From: Streptomyces sp. WAC05374
GTDB taxonomy: Bacteria > Actinomycetota > Actinomycetes > Streptomycetales > Streptomycetaceae
Length of the DNA: 64,000 bases
Assembly: GCF_004353505.1 (NCBI RefSeq)
Contig: NZ_SMNQ01000015.1
Coordinates: 1-64,000, forward strand
Reading direction: 5' to 3'
This document shows, one piece after another, positions 23,811 through 32,915 of this stretch (within the stretch, counting starts at the first letter, position 1; each line of letters opens with the position of its first letter). The position numbers and the translations under genes are program-made. The notes under the pieces were generated by a model. It did no database searches. It saw only the letters and a list, made by a program, of their open reading frames with translations, and was not told the DNA's origin.

Positions 23811-25544
23811 GTGGCTCAGAGCAGCACCGAGACCGACTGGGTCTCCCGTTTCGCGGACGAGGTCATCGCCGAATCGGAGCGACGTGCGCCTGGGAAACCG
23901 GTCGTGGTCGCCTCCGGGCTGTCGCCGTCGGGCCCCATCCACCTGGGCAACCTCCGCGAGGTCATGACCCCGCACCTGGTGGCCGACGAGATCCGGCGGC
24001 GGGGGTACGAGGTCCGGCACCTGATCTCCTGGGACGACTACGACCGGTACCGCAAGGTGCCGGCCGGTGTGCCCGGCGTCGACGACTCCTGGCAGGAGCA
24101 CATCGGCAAGCCGCTGACCTCGGTCCCGGCCCCGGCCGGCTCCGCGTACGCGAACTGGGCGGAGCACTTCAAGGCCGGGATGACCGCGGCGCTGGCCGAG
24201 CTGGGCGTGGAGTACGACGGCATCAGCCAGACCGAGCAGTACACCTCCGGCGTGTACCGCGAGCAGATCCTGCACGCGATGCGGCACCGGGCGGCGATCG
24301 ACGCGATCCTCGACCGGTACCGCACGAAGGACAAGGCGACCGGCAAGCCGAAGAAGCAGCAGCAGAAGCCGGTCGACGAGGCCGAGCTGGTCGCCGAGGA
24401 GGGCTCCGGCGCGGCCGGCGAGGACGACGGCTCCGGCGGCACCGGCGGCTACTTCCCGTACAAGCCGTACTGCGGGCAGTGCGGCAAGGACCTGACCACC
24501 GTCACCTCCTACGACGACGAGTCGACGGAGATGGCCTACGACTGCGCCTGCGGCTTCTCCGAGACGGTGAAGCTGAGCGAGTTCAACCGCGGCAAGCTGG
24601 TCTGGAAGGTCGACTGGCCGATGCGCTGGGCCTACGAGGGCGTGATCTTCGAGCCCAGCGGTGTCGACCACTCCTCGCCCGGCTCGTCGTTCGTCGTGGG
24701 CGGGCAGATCGTGCGCGAGGTGTTCGACGGCGTCCAGCCGATCGGCCCGATGTACGCGTTCGTCGGCATCTCGGGCATGGCGAAGATGTCGTCCTCGAAG
24801 GGCGGCGTGCCCACCCCGGCCGACGCGCTCCAGATCATGGAGGCGCCGCTGCTGCGCTGGCTGTACGCGCGCCGCAAGCCCAACCAGGCCTTCAAGATCG
24901 CCTTCGACCAGGAGATCCAGCGGCTGTACGACGAGTGGGACAAGCTGGAGGCCAAGGTCGCCGACGGCAGTGTGCTGCCGGCCGACGCCGCCGCCCACTC
25001 CCGCGCGGTGCGCACGGCGGCCGGTGAGCTGCCGCGTACGCCCCGCCCCCTGCCGTACCGCACGCTCGCCTCGGTCGTCGACATCACCGCCGGCCACGAC
25101 GAGCAGACGCTGCGCATCCTGAGCGAGCTCGACCCGGCCACCCCGCTGTCCTCGCTCGACGAGGCCCGCCCCCGGCTGGACCGCGCGGAGAACTGGATCT
25201 CCACCCAGGTCCCGGCCGAGCAGCGCACCATCGTCCGCTCCGCGCCCGACACCGAGCTGCTCGGCTCGCTGGACGAGGAGGGCCGCGAGTCGCTGCGGCT
25301 GCTGCTGGAGGGCCTGGACAGCCACTGGTCGCTGGACGGTCTCACCACGCTCGTCTACGGCGTGCCGAAGGTGATGGCCGGGCTCGACCCGGAGGCGAAG
25401 CCGACGCCGGAGCTGAAGGTCGCCCAGCGCACCTTCTTCGCCCTGCTGTACCAGCTCCTGGTGGGCCGGGACACCGGTCCGCGGCTGCCCACGCTGCTGC
25501 TGGCGGTCGGCGCGGACCGGGTGCGCAAGCTGCTCGGCGCCTGA
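23811..25544 (+). CDS. lysS: class I (archaeal-type) lysyl-tRNA synthetase
   Basis: A 577-residue class I LysRS, unrelated to the class II enzyme of most bacteria. The HIGH motif is PSGPIHLGN (HLGN 44-47) and the KMSKS motif is KMSSSKG (325-331). A zinc-binding insertion has Cys221/Cys224 in CGQCGKD and Cys245/Cys247 in CACGF. An acidic, repeat-like linker precedes it. GTG 23811 follows AAGGA; the GTG at 23802 is too close to that site. Streptomyces often carry a class II enzyme elsewhere. Divergent from argS. Confidence 0.93.
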   Translation: MAQSSTETDWVSRFADEVIAESERRAPGKPVVVASGLSPSGPIHLGNLREVMTPHLVADEIRRRGYEVRHLISWDDYDRYRKVPAGVPGVDDSWQEHIGKPLTSVPAPAGSAYANWAEHFKAGMTAALAELGVEYDGISQTEQYTSGVYREQILHAMRHRAAIDAILDRYRTKDKATGKPKKQQQKPVDEAELVAEEGSGAAGEDDGSGGTGGYFPYKPYCGQCGKDLTTVTSYDDESTEMAYDCACGFSETVKLSEFNRGKLVWKVDWPMRWAYEGVIFEPSGVDHSSPGSSFVVGGQIVREVFDGVQPIGPMYAFVGISGMAKMSSSKGGVPTPADALQIMEAPLLRWLYARRKPNQAFKIAFDQEIQRLYDEWDKLEAKVADGSVLPADAAAHSRAVRTAAGELPRTPRPLPYRTLASVVDITAGHDEQTLRILSELDPATPLSSLDEARPRLDRAENWISTQVPAEQRTIVRSAPDTELLGSLDEEGRESLRLLLEGLDSHWSLDGLTTLVYGVPKVMAGLDPEAKPTPELKVAQRTFFALLYQLLVGRDTGPRLPTLLLAVGADRVRKLLGA

Positions 25545-25557
25545 CGCCCCGCTCCTC

Positions 25558-25589
25558 GGAGGGCTCTCACCCGCGGGTGAGAGCCCTCC
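25558..25589 (+). terminator. intrinsic terminator after lysS
   Basis: 15-bp perfect stem, GGAGGGCTCTCACCC (25558-25572) with GGGTGAGAGCCCTCC (25575-25589), centred 30 bases after the lysS stop. Confidence 0.88.
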
Positions 25590-25672
25590 GGGCGTTTCTG
25601 CATCCTTCGGATGACCCGGGTCTCGGTCCGCCGCAGGACGTTTCCGGGCGGCCGGGACGGGACCGTGGAGCC

Positions 25673-25876
25673 ATGAAGGAGATCGTGGCAATCATCGGTT
25701 GGTTCACCGGCATCCAGGGCGCGCTCGGCGTCGCCGGACGGACCTTCGGGGACGGGCCCTGGGGCCTGCTCCACAAGTGGTGGGAGATCCCGACGGCCGG
25801 GTACGCCGTGATCGCGGTACTGGGCGCGGTCCTCGCCGTGTACGGCGAGATGGCGAAGGTCCGGGCGAAGCGGTGA
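25673..25876 (+). CDS. small membrane protein, 67 residues
   Basis: A 67-residue protein with hydrophobic segments at the N-terminus (EIVAIIGWFTGIQGALG) and C-terminus (GYAVIAVLGAVLAVYGEMAK) around a WGLLHKWWEIPT loop. No function is known to me; similar short genes lie beside lysS in Streptomyces from memory. ATG 25673 follows GGAG closely; an upstream in-frame start at 25577 would add an unlikely charged extension through the lysS terminator. Confidence 0.68.
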   Translation: MKEIVAIIGWFTGIQGALGVAGRTFGDGPWGLLHKWWEIPTAGYAVIAVLGAVLAVYGEMAKVRAKR

Positions 25877-25936
25877 GCGGCCCGGGGCCGGCGGCGGGGC
25901 GGGGGCGGGGAGGCGTTCGGGGGTCGGACGGGGAGG

Positions 25937-25983
25937 GGTTCGCCGGTGGGTGGCGAGGAGGTTCGCCGGTGGGGCGGCGAGGG
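25937..25983. repeat. tandem 23/24-bp repeat next to DUF2637 gene
   Basis: GGTTCGCCGGTGGGTGGCGAGGA at 25937-25959 is followed without a gap by GGTTCGCCGGTGGGGCGGCGAGGG at 25960-25983. It separates the small membrane protein gene from the end of the DUF2637 gene and has no evident function. Confidence 0.75.
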
Positions 25984-25985
25984 GG

Positions 25986-27287
25986 TCAGGCGATGTGTTC
26001 GGCGGCGAGTTCGGCCTGGTAGCGGTTCTTGTACTCGGGCAGCAGGCGGCGCAGCAGGACCGCGCTGAGGGGGTGACGGATGCCGTAGCCGTCGGCGAGG
26101 TGTATGTCGAGGACGTCCACGCTGGGCCAGTCGTTGTTCTCGTCGACGTACTGCTTGAACACCGGGTACGCGAGGCGGCCGAACTCCTCGGCGTCCGGGT
26201 CGGCGGGATCGGGGGCGGACGGGCCGAAGTCCTCGGCGTGCGGGCCGGCCGGTCCGGCGGGCAGTGGTTCGTCGTCGGTGCCGGGGCCGGGCGGGATGTG
26301 CGCCGGAGCGGGCTCCGGGCCCTCGGTGTGGGCGGGCGCGTAGGGGCGCGCGGGGGTGTCCTGCGGCAGGTGCGCGGCGGCGAACCAGGGGCTCTCGTGG
26401 TTGGCGGGGAGCTGGGGGGCGGCCTCGGGCACGGGCTGGGGTTCCGGCTGCGGCTGCGGCTGCGGCTGCGGTTCGGGGTGCGGCTGCGGTTCGGGGTGCG
26501 GGGCGGCCTGGGGCTCGTCCTGCTCCTCGGGGCTCCGGTGGGGCTCCAGCTCGGGCGGGGTCTTGGCCGGCTGGACCGGGCTCGGGGGCAGCAGCACCGG
26601 CTCGATGCCCGCCGCCGCGAGGCCCGCCGGGGCCGTCTCGGCGAGCGGCACGCCGTACTTGGCCAGCCGCAGCGGCATCAGCGCCTCCACGGGGGCCTTG
26701 CGGCGCCAGGCCCGGCCGAATCGCGCCTGGAGGCGGGCCTGGTAGATCAGCCGGTCCTGTTCCAGCTTGATGACCTGCTCGTAGGAGCGCAGCTCCCACA
26801 GCTTCATCCGGCGCCACAGCCGGAACGTGGGCACGGGCGAGAGCAGCCACCGGGTGAGGCGTACGCCCTCCATGTGCTTGTCGGCCGTGATGTCGGCGAT
26901 CCGGCCGATCGCGTGCCGCGCCGCCTCCACCGCGACGACGAACAGCACCGGGATGACGGCGTGCATGCCGACGCCGAGCGGGTCGGGCCAGGAGGCCGCG
27001 CCGTTGAAGGCGATCGTCGCGGCGGTCAGCAGCCAGGCGGTCTGGCGCAGCAGCGGGAAGGGGATGCGCAGCCAGGTCAGCAGCAGGTCGAGGGCGAGCA
27101 GGACGCAGATACCGGCGTCGATGCCGATGGGGAAGACGAGCGAGAAGTCGCCGAAGCCCTTCCGCTCGGCGAGCTCGCGCACCGCCGCGTACGAGCCGGC
27201 GAAGCCGATGCCGGCGATGATCACGGCACCCGTGATGACGACCCCGATGAGTATGCGGTGGGTCCGTGTCAGCTTCATCGCGGCCAC
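25986..27287 (-). CDS. DUF2637 membrane protein (SpdB-like)
   Basis: A 433-residue protein with four predicted membrane spans in the first ~160 residues (VVITGAVIIAGIGFAGSYAA; LVFPIGIDAGICVLLALD; LLTAATIAFNGAA; VIPVLFVVAVEAAR), the DUF2637 domain shared with plasmid spread (Spd) proteins. The middle holds a 30-residue Pro/Glu/Gln/His repeat (PEPQPQP type), and the C-terminus has DNDWPSVDVLD and a helical tail (AVLLRRLLPEYKNRY), which could bind DNA. GTG 27287 has GGGGAGGGG 8 bases upstream; ATG 27278 is an alternative. Role unknown; DUF2637 genes also occur on chromosomes. Confidence 0.84.
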   Translation of the reverse strand: MAAMKLTRTHRILIGVVITGAVIIAGIGFAGSYAAVRELAERKGFGDFSLVFPIGIDAGICVLLALDLLLTWLRIPFPLLRQTAWLLTAATIAFNGAASWPDPLGVGMHAVIPVLFVVAVEAARHAIGRIADITADKHMEGVRLTRWLLSPVPTFRLWRRMKLWELRSYEQVIKLEQDRLIYQARLQARFGRAWRRKAPVEALMPLRLAKYGVPLAETAPAGLAAAGIEPVLLPPSPVQPAKTPPELEPHRSPEEQDEPQAAPHPEPQPHPEPQPQPQPQPEPQPVPEAAPQLPANHESPWFAAAHLPQDTPARPYAPAHTEGPEPAPAHIPPGPGTDDEPLPAGPAGPHAEDFGPSAPDPADPDAEEFGRLAYPVFKQYVDENNDWPSVDVLDIHLADGYGIRHPLSAVLLRRLLPEYKNRYQAELAAEHIA

Positions 27288-27393
27288 CCGCGATCCCCTC
27301 CCCTTGATGTGTCCGAGCGGGCAAAGCCTGGCACACGTGTGCGGAGCCCGGACCTCGGGGGAGGGCCGGGCTCCGAAAACCGTTCCTGGGGGG

Positions 27394-28128
27394 TTACTTG
27401 TTGGCCGCCGCGACCGCGGCAACCGCCTCCTTGGTGGCCTTGACCGCGTCCTCCATCAGGTCCGACGGGGTCGGGGTCGTGGCGCCCGCGTAACCGGCGC
27501 CGTTGTAGGAGACGGTGATCAGGACGTTCTCCGTACGGGTCACGATCGCCGCGTACTTGAAGTCCTCGTCGGTCTTCTTCAGGCCGTAGCTGACGGCCGT
27601 CGCCTCGTTGCCGACGCCCGCCGCGGGCGAGGTCTTGACGCTGGTGGCACCCTCGGTCGCCTTCACCTTGGCGACCTCCTTGGTGTAGTTCGCCTGGGCG
27701 CGCTGCTCGCCGCTGCCGAGCGAGGGGTCGGAGTCGTAGCGCAGGAGCGAGATGTCGAGCCAGCGGTACTGCGAGCCCTTGACGCCCTTGTCGTCCAGGC
27801 CGTTCCACGCGCAGCTCCCACGGCTGGCCGTGTCGGTGGACTTGCCGGGCGTGCCCTTCTCGTTCTTCACCTCCGGCACCAGGTCCTCGATCGTCTTGGC
27901 GGTGATCGCCTTGCACGCCTCGGGCAGCTCCGTGTACTTCGGGGGCGCGACGGTCGGCGTGGGCTTCGTGGCGGCCTGCGGCGAGGAGGCGGTGGACGGC
28001 GACTGCGCGGTCGCGTCGCTCTTGCCGCCCTTGCTGTCGGAGTCCGACGAGCAGCCGGCGACGACGAGCATCACCGGTACGGCTGCGCAGGCGAGTATGC
28101 GGGTGAGTCGCGGGGCTGATCGGTGCAT
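27394..28128 (-). CDS. DUF3558 lipoprotein 1
   Basis: A 244-residue exported lipoprotein. The signal peptide ends at the lipobox VAGC (about residues 23-26); a Ser/Thr/Pro linker follows and then a DUF3558-type domain with four cysteine-linked features (LPEACKAITAKTIEDLVPE and RGSCAWNGLDDKG). ATG 28126-28128 has GAAGGAAC upstream. Function unknown; family is common in actinobacteria. Paralogue of the next gene, 122 bases away in the same direction. Confidence 0.84.
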   Translation of the reverse strand: MHRSAPRLTRILACAAVPVMLVVAGCSSDSDSKGGKSDATAQSPSTASSPQAATKPTPTVAPPKYTELPEACKAITAKTIEDLVPEVKNEKGTPGKSTDTASRGSCAWNGLDDKGVKGSQYRWLDISLLRYDSDPSLGSGEQRAQANYTKEVAKVKATEGATSVKTSPAAGVGNEATAVSYGLKKTDEDFKYAAIVTRTENVLITVSYNGAGYAGATTPTPSDLMEDAVKATKEAVAAVAAANK

Positions 28129-28250
28129 GGTTCCTTCAGTCGCTTGTCGTACGGTCCGGAGGTCCTACGGTCTACGGTCCCGACACGGTAGCCCGAGTCG
28201 GCGCGGGGGCGGCGGCGGGCCGGGGACGGAACGGGACGGTTCGGCCGCGG

Positions 28251-29114
28251 CTACTCGTCGAAACTGTCGGCGAGGTTCCGGGCCAGGCCCTGGGCCTTTT
28301 CCTGCAGTTCCTTGCTGTCGGGCACCTCGGTGACGCGGGCGGGCTGCTCGCCGTACCGGATGGTCACGATGACGTTCGATGTGCGGAACACCACGCTCAC
28401 GGTGCGGTGCCGGGCGGTCGAACCGGCGCGGGCGAGGACGTCGTCGATGAACGCCGCGTCGCCGAGGTCGGCCAGCACGCGGGGCTCCAGGCCCTCGGGC
28501 GTGGCGGGGCTCCCGGTGGGGGCGGGGGAGGGGGTGCTCCTCGGCGTGGTGCCGGGGGCGCCGGCGGCGGCGGAGGAGGCGGGGGAGGCGGCTGCGCCGG
28601 AGGCGGGCGGGGCGGGGGACTGCGCCGTGCCGTCGGCGGGGGCGGCGGCCTGCGGGGAGGGGAGGCCGGCGGCGGTCTCCTTCTCCGCGTAGACCTGCTG
28701 GGCGCGGTCGTCGTCACTGACGGCGGGGTCGTAGGAGACGACGCGCTCGAAGTCCAGGGTGAGCTGGTGGGAGGCGTCCGGGCCCTCGCTCTTCCAACTG
28801 CATCCGGCGCGGCGGTCGGTGTCGTACGTCACGGCGGGGGTGCCGCGGTAGACCCGCTCGCGCTGCTCCTCGGGCAGCAGGGCGGCGCCCGGCAGCAGGT
28901 CCTTGAGCGTGGACCGCTGGAGGGAGCCGCAGGGCTCGAGGAGCGTGCGGTACTTGCCGGGGCGGCCGGCGGTGTCGGAGGGCCCGCCCGCCTTGGAGTC
29001 GGTGGTACCACCGTCCGGACCGGAGCCGGCGCTGCAGCCGGTGAGGCCGGCCACGCCGAAGGTGAGCGCCGCGAGGAGTGCGGCCACGCCGGGTACGTAC
29101 GCCCTTCGCTGCAC
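28251..29114 (-). CDS. DUF3558 lipoprotein 2
   Basis: A 287-residue exported lipoprotein and paralogue of the gene at 27394. It has a signal peptide with lipobox LTGC (about residues 24-27), a conserved domain with LEPCGSLQRSTLKDLLPG and AGCSWKSEGPD, and a long Ala/Pro/Ser-rich insertion in the middle that the paralogue lacks. GTG 29114 has AAAGGAG about 9 bases upstream. Function unknown. The two probably arose by duplication. Confidence 0.82.
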   Translation of the reverse strand: MQRRAYVPGVAALLAALTFGVAGLTGCSAGSGPDGGTTDSKAGGPSDTAGRPGKYRTLLEPCGSLQRSTLKDLLPGAALLPEEQRERVYRGTPAVTYDTDRRAGCSWKSEGPDASHQLTLDFERVVSYDPAVSDDDRAQQVYAEKETAAGLPSPQAAAPADGTAQSPAPPASGAAASPASSAAAGAPGTTPRSTPSPAPTGSPATPEGLEPRVLADLGDAAFIDDVLARAGSTARHRTVSVVFRTSNVIVTIRYGEQPARVTEVPDSKELQEKAQGLARNLADSFDE

Positions 29115-29304
29115 GGTCCCGGGCTCCTTTCGCTCTGGTGCCGGTCGGTACGGCCGGGCTTGGGAAAACGGGTTGCCGCTCGTCGCCGGCCGATGGACAC
29201 AATGTGTATCGCACGCGCTGCCGTCGATGCCGGTCCGTTGTCGCTTATACGGACCTTGGAGCCGGTTTTTGCGCTTCCAGACTTAACGGGGGAATTGAGG
29301 AACT

Positions 29305-30498
29305 ATGTCGTATGTAGAGGTGCCCGGGGCGAAGGTCCCGATCCGGATGTGGACCGATCCTTCCGCGGTGGAGGACGGGGCGATGCGGCAGCTCCAGAAC
29401 GTCGCCACCCTGCCCTGGATCAAGGGACTGGCCGTGATGCCGGACGTGCACTACGGCAAGGGCGCGACGGTCGGTTCGGTGATCGCGATGCACGGGGCGG
29501 TCTGCCCGGCGGCGGTCGGTGTGGACATCGGCTGCGGCATGTCGGCGGTGAAGACGTCGCTGACGGCGAACGACCTGCCCGGCGACCTGTCGCGGCTGCG
29601 CTCGAAGATCGAGCAGGCCATCCCGGTCGGACGCGGCATGCACGACGACGTGGTGGACCCCGGCCGGCTGCACGGCCTGCCGACGGCGGGCTGGGACGAC
29701 TTCTGGTCGCGGTTCGACGGGGTGGCGGAAGCGGTCAGGTTCCGCCGGGACCGGGCGGCGAAGCAGATGGGAACGCTCGGCGGGGGCAACCACTTCGTCG
29801 AACTCTGCATCGACGAGTCGGGTTCCGTCTGGCTGATGCTGCACTCCGGTTCCCGCAACATCGGCAAGGAACTCGCCGAGTACCACATCGGCCAGGCGCA
29901 GAAGCTCCCGCACAACCAGGGGCTGGTCGACCGCGACCTCGCCGTCTTCGTGGCGGACACCCCGCAGATGGCGGCGTACCGCAACGACCTCTTCTGGGCG
30001 CAGGAGTACGCCAAGCACAACCGCGCGATCATGATGGCGCTCTTCCAGGACGTGGTCCGCAAGGAGTTCAAGAAGGCCAAGGTCACCTTCGAGCCGGTCA
30101 TCTCCTGCCACCACAACTACGTGGCGGAGGAGCGGTACGACGGGATGGACCTGCTGGTCACCCGCAAGGGCGCGATCCGGGCCGGTTCCGGCGAGTTCGG
30201 GATCATCCCGGGCTCGATGGGCACCGGCTCGTACATCGTGAAGGGCCTGGGCAACGAGGCCTCCTTCAACTCGGCCTCGCACGGCGCGGGGCGGAAGATG
30301 AGCCGCAGTGCCGCCAAGCGGCGGTTCACGACGCGGGACCTGGAGGACCAGACGCGGGGTGTGGAGTGCCGCAAGGACTCCGGCGTCGTGGACGAGATCC
30401 CCGGCGCGTACAAGCCGATCGAGCAGGTCATCGACCAGCAGCGGGACCTGGTGCAGGTCGTGGCGAAGCTCAAGCAGGTGGTGTGCGTGAAGGGCTGA
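29305..30498 (+). CDS. rtcB: RtcB-type RNA-splicing ligase
   Basis: A 397-residue GTP/Mn-dependent RNA ligase that joins 2',3'-cyclic phosphate and 5'-hydroxyl RNA ends. Signatures are MPDVHYGKGATVGSV, GVDIGCGM (the manganese cysteine), GGGNHFVEL and NSASHGAGRKMSR, where His326 is the likely guanylylated residue. ATG 29305 follows TGAGGAA. No rtcA or rtcR-like regulator is next to it, so it may act in constitutive RNA repair. Convergent with the SDR gene, with a terminator between. Confidence 0.94.
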   Translation: MSYVEVPGAKVPIRMWTDPSAVEDGAMRQLQNVATLPWIKGLAVMPDVHYGKGATVGSVIAMHGAVCPAAVGVDIGCGMSAVKTSLTANDLPGDLSRLRSKIEQAIPVGRGMHDDVVDPGRLHGLPTAGWDDFWSRFDGVAEAVRFRRDRAAKQMGTLGGGNHFVELCIDESGSVWLMLHSGSRNIGKELAEYHIGQAQKLPHNQGLVDRDLAVFVADTPQMAAYRNDLFWAQEYAKHNRAIMMALFQDVVRKEFKKAKVTFEPVISCHHNYVAEERYDGMDLLVTRKGAIRAGSGEFGIIPGSMGTGSYIVKGLGNEASFNSASHGAGRKMSRSAAKRRFTTRDLEDQTRGVECRKDSGVVDEIPGAYKPIEQVIDQQRDLVQVVAKLKQVVCVKG

Positions 30499-30578
30499 AG
30501 GGCTGGGCGCACTGGTCGGACGGATCGGTGACGCGGCCGGCTGGTGCGTGGCCGCTGATGCCGGTGTGGGGGACGGGG

Positions 30579-30608
30579 AGGGCCCCGGCGGGTTGACGCC
30601 GGGGCCCT
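30579..30608. terminator. bidirectional terminator between rtcB and SDR
   Basis: 12-bp perfect stem, AGGGCCCCGGCG (30579-30590) with CGCCGGGGCCCT (30597-30608) and a GGTTGA loop followed by TTC. Confidence 0.85.
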
Positions 30609-30658
30609 TCGCCGTGCCGGTGGGTCGGCGCCCGGGGCGCTTCGCCTGCGCCGGGGGG

Positions 30659-31477
30659 CTACGCCTCCCGGTGGACCTTGGTGTTGGAGGCCTGGGCGCG
30701 GGGGCGGACGACGAGGAGGTCGATGTTGACGTGGGCGGGGCGGGTGACCGCCCAGGTGATGGTGTCGGCGACGTCGTCGGCGGTGAGGGGGTCGGGGACG
30801 CCCGCGTAGACCTTGGCCGCCTTCTCGGTGTCGCCGCGGAACCGGGTGGTGGCGAACTCGTCGGTCTTGACCATGCCGGGGGCGACCTCGATGACGCGGA
30901 CCGGCGTGCCCACGATCTCCAGGCGGAGGGTCTCGGCGAGGACGCGGGCGCCGTTCTTGGCGGCGACGTAGCCCGCGCCGCCCTCGTAGGTGGCGTGCCC
31001 GGCGGTGGAGCTGACCACGACCACCGTGCCGGCGCCGCTCGCGGTGAGCGCGGGCAGCAGGGCCTGGGTCATGTGGAGCGTGCCGATCACGTTGACCTCG
31101 TACATCCGGCGCCAGTCGGCGGGGTCTCCGGTGGCGACGGGGTCGGCGCCGAGGGCCCCGCCCGCGTTGTTGACGAGGACGTCGACCGAGGGGAAGCGGT
31201 CGAGGCTCGCGGCGAAGGCGTCGACGGCCGCGCGGTCGGTCACGTCGAGCGCGTATGCCGTCGCCCCGTGGCCGGCGGCGGTCAGCTCGGCGGCCAGCGC
31301 CTCGACGCGGTCCTCGCGGCGGGCGACGAGCACGACGTGGTGGCCGGCCGCGGCGAGCTGCCGTGCCGTGGCGGCGCCGATGCCGCTGCTCGCCCCGGTG
31401 ACGACGGCGACCGGAGCGCCGGGGGAGCCGGGCGTGGCGGAGGGACCGGGGTCGGCGGCGGGGGTGGCGGCGGTCAT
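30659..31477 (-). CDS. short-chain dehydrogenase/reductase
   Basis: A 272-residue classical SDR. The cofactor motif is VTGASSGIG, the NNAG motif is NNAGGALG, the catalytic Ser is in VVVVSSTAG, and Tyr/Lys are in GYVAAKNGAR. The Asp-free loop ARREDR after strand 2 suggests NADP. Substrate unknown. ATG 31477 has AGGAG 6-7 bases upstream; the first ~20 residues are a Pro/Ala-rich extension. Divergent from the secreted protein gene at 31600. Confidence 0.87.
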   Translation of the reverse strand: MTAATPAADPGPSATPGSPGAPVAVVTGASSGIGAATARQLAAAGHHVVLVARREDRVEALAAELTAAGHGATAYALDVTDRAAVDAFAASLDRFPSVDVLVNNAGGALGADPVATGDPADWRRMYEVNVIGTLHMTQALLPALTASGAGTVVVVSSTAGHATYEGGAGYVAAKNGARVLAETLRLEIVGTPVRVIEVAPGMVKTDEFATTRFRGDTEKAAKVYAGVPDPLTADDVADTITWAVTRPAHVNIDLLVVRPRAQASNTKVHREA

Positions 31478-31599
31478 GGGGGTACTCCTCGCGCAGGTGA
31501 TCGAGCGGCCGGTACGCGGCCAGCATAAGTGGCCGCGAAGATCGCGCCCGAGCGGCGGGGGAGGCGAGTGACGGCCGGTCATATAGGTATGTTTCGGGC

Positions 31600-32151
31600 A
31601 TGATGGCGATGCGCGGGAGTCTGCTGGTGGTGGCCGTGGCCACCGCCGTGGTGGCGACGGTGGGCGCGGGCGGCGGGGCCGCCGGGCATGTGCGGCCCAC
31701 GGGGTCCGTGGGCTCGGCAGGGCACGTGCGCCCCGCGGGGGACTTGGGGCCCGCGGAGCATGTGGGGCCGGAGGCGGATGTGGCGCACCACGGTCACCTC
31801 TCCTACTGGGACGGGCGGCTGGACGTCGTACTGCTCAGTGAGAACCGCGGTCCCTCGGCGCTCGACGACACCACCGTGCGGCTGGCCTTCTCGGTTCCGC
31901 TCGCCGCCGGGCACGACCTGCCGGACGGCTGCGTCTGGGGCGGCGAGCGCGAGGTGCTGTGCTCCACCGGTCCGCTGCGGGTGGACGGCACGCGGCACGA
32001 GACGGCGCTCGCCCTGCGGACCGCCGGTGCGCCGCAGGAGCTGACGGCGCGGGTGGCCACCGCGTGGAACGGCGGCGCGACCGACCGGAACCCGGCCGAC
32101 AACGACCACCGGGTGCTGGTCCTGGCGACGGGCGACCCGTACGTCTTCTGA
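31600..32151 (+). CDS. secreted repeat-containing protein of unknown function
   Basis: A 183-residue protein with an N-terminal signal peptide (LLVVAVATAVVATVGAGGG). A short degenerate repeat follows (GHVRP..GSVGSAGHVRPAGDLG), then a beta-rich domain (HLSYWDGRLDVVLLSENRGP with CVWGGEREVLCS cysteines) resembling the DUF11-like 'conserved repeat' folds of cell-surface proteins. No function is known. The ATG at 31600 is chosen, though an ATG at 31606 is also possible. The ATPase gene starts 43 bases downstream. Confidence 0.6.
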   Translation: MMAMRGSLLVVAVATAVVATVGAGGGAAGHVRPTGSVGSAGHVRPAGDLGPAEHVGPEADVAHHGHLSYWDGRLDVVLLSENRGPSALDDTTVRLAFSVPLAAGHDLPDGCVWGGEREVLCSTGPLRVDGTRHETALALRTAGAPQELTARVATAWNGGATDRNPADNDHRVLVLATGDPYVF

Positions 32152-32193
32152 CGCCGTTTGCCCCGGGGCGGTGGTGGCGGTGAGACTCGGGGC

Positions 32194-32904
32194 GTGATCG
32201 TCGAACGTGCGTACGCCCATGTGGCCGGCCATGACGAGGGCGAGTGGCCCTGGTCGGTGCCGTGTGTGCGGTGGCTGATGGAGGAGGGGCTGCGGTTCAC
32301 CGCGCCCGTGACGTTTCTGGTCGGGGAGAACGGCTCGGGCAAGTCGACCCTGGTCGAGGCCCTGGCGGAGGGCTTCGGCCTGGACTCCTGGGGCGGCTCG
32401 CACGACTGGCGGTACGCCACGCAGCGGGGCAAGTCGGTGCTGGGGGAGCGGGTGCGGTTCGAGGCCGCGACCTCCCGCGGGCGGCGGATGCTGGCGAGCC
32501 GGGCCGCCCGCAAGGGCTTCTTCCTGCGGGCCGAGACGGCGCTCGACGCGCTGGACCGGGAGGGGTTCGCACCGGATGCGGTCAGTCATGGCGAGGGCTT
32601 CCTGGCGGCGTTCCGGGGCAAGTTCCTCCAGCCCGGGCTGTATGTGATGGACGAGCCCGAGGCGGCGCTCTCGTTCAGCTCCTGCCTCGAACTCCTCGGG
32701 CACCTGGACCAGTTGGTGAAGCGGGGCGGCCAGGTCATCTGCGCCACCCACTCCCCGCTGCTGACCGCGCTGCCGGGCGCCGACATCGTCGAGGTCGGCG
32801 AGCACGGCCTGCGGCGGGTGGCCTGGCGGGACCTGGCCCTCGTCGACCACTGGCGCCGCTACCTCGCCGACCCGCAGGCGTATCTGCGGCACGTCCTGGA
32901 CTAG
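32194..32904 (+). CDS. ABC-type ATPase (AAA family, SMC-like small)
   Basis: A 236-residue soluble ATPase. Walker A is VGENGSGKSTLVE, Walker B is LYVMDEPEAALS and the switch His is ATHSPLL. There is no canonical ABC signature LSGGQ in the usual place; the region reads VSHGEGFLAAFRG, as in the AAA_21/ABC_ATPase_predicted group related to RecF-like and abortive-infection ATPases rather than transporters. No permease is nearby. GTG 32194 start gives the normal VIVERAYAHV N-terminus. Convergent with the FAD monooxygenase, only 11 bases apart. Confidence 0.82.
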   Translation: MIVERAYAHVAGHDEGEWPWSVPCVRWLMEEGLRFTAPVTFLVGENGSGKSTLVEALAEGFGLDSWGGSHDWRYATQRGKSVLGERVRFEAATSRGRRMLASRAARKGFFLRAETALDALDREGFAPDAVSHGEGFLAAFRGKFLQPGLYVMDEPEAALSFSSCLELLGHLDQLVKRGGQVICATHSPLLTALPGADIVEVGEHGLRRVAWRDLALVDHWRRYLADPQAYLRHVLD

Positions 32905-32915
32905 TTCAGTCCGTT

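Noticed and set aside
29195..29225. ACACAATGTGT palindrome upstream of rtcB
   Set aside because: A single short palindrome without repetition; could be chance, so not listed as an operator.
28407..30596. Very long plus-strand frame over the DUF3558 gene and rtcB
   Set aside because: It reads antisense to a lipoprotein gene and out of frame with rtcB; Gly/Arg composition marks it as a shadow.
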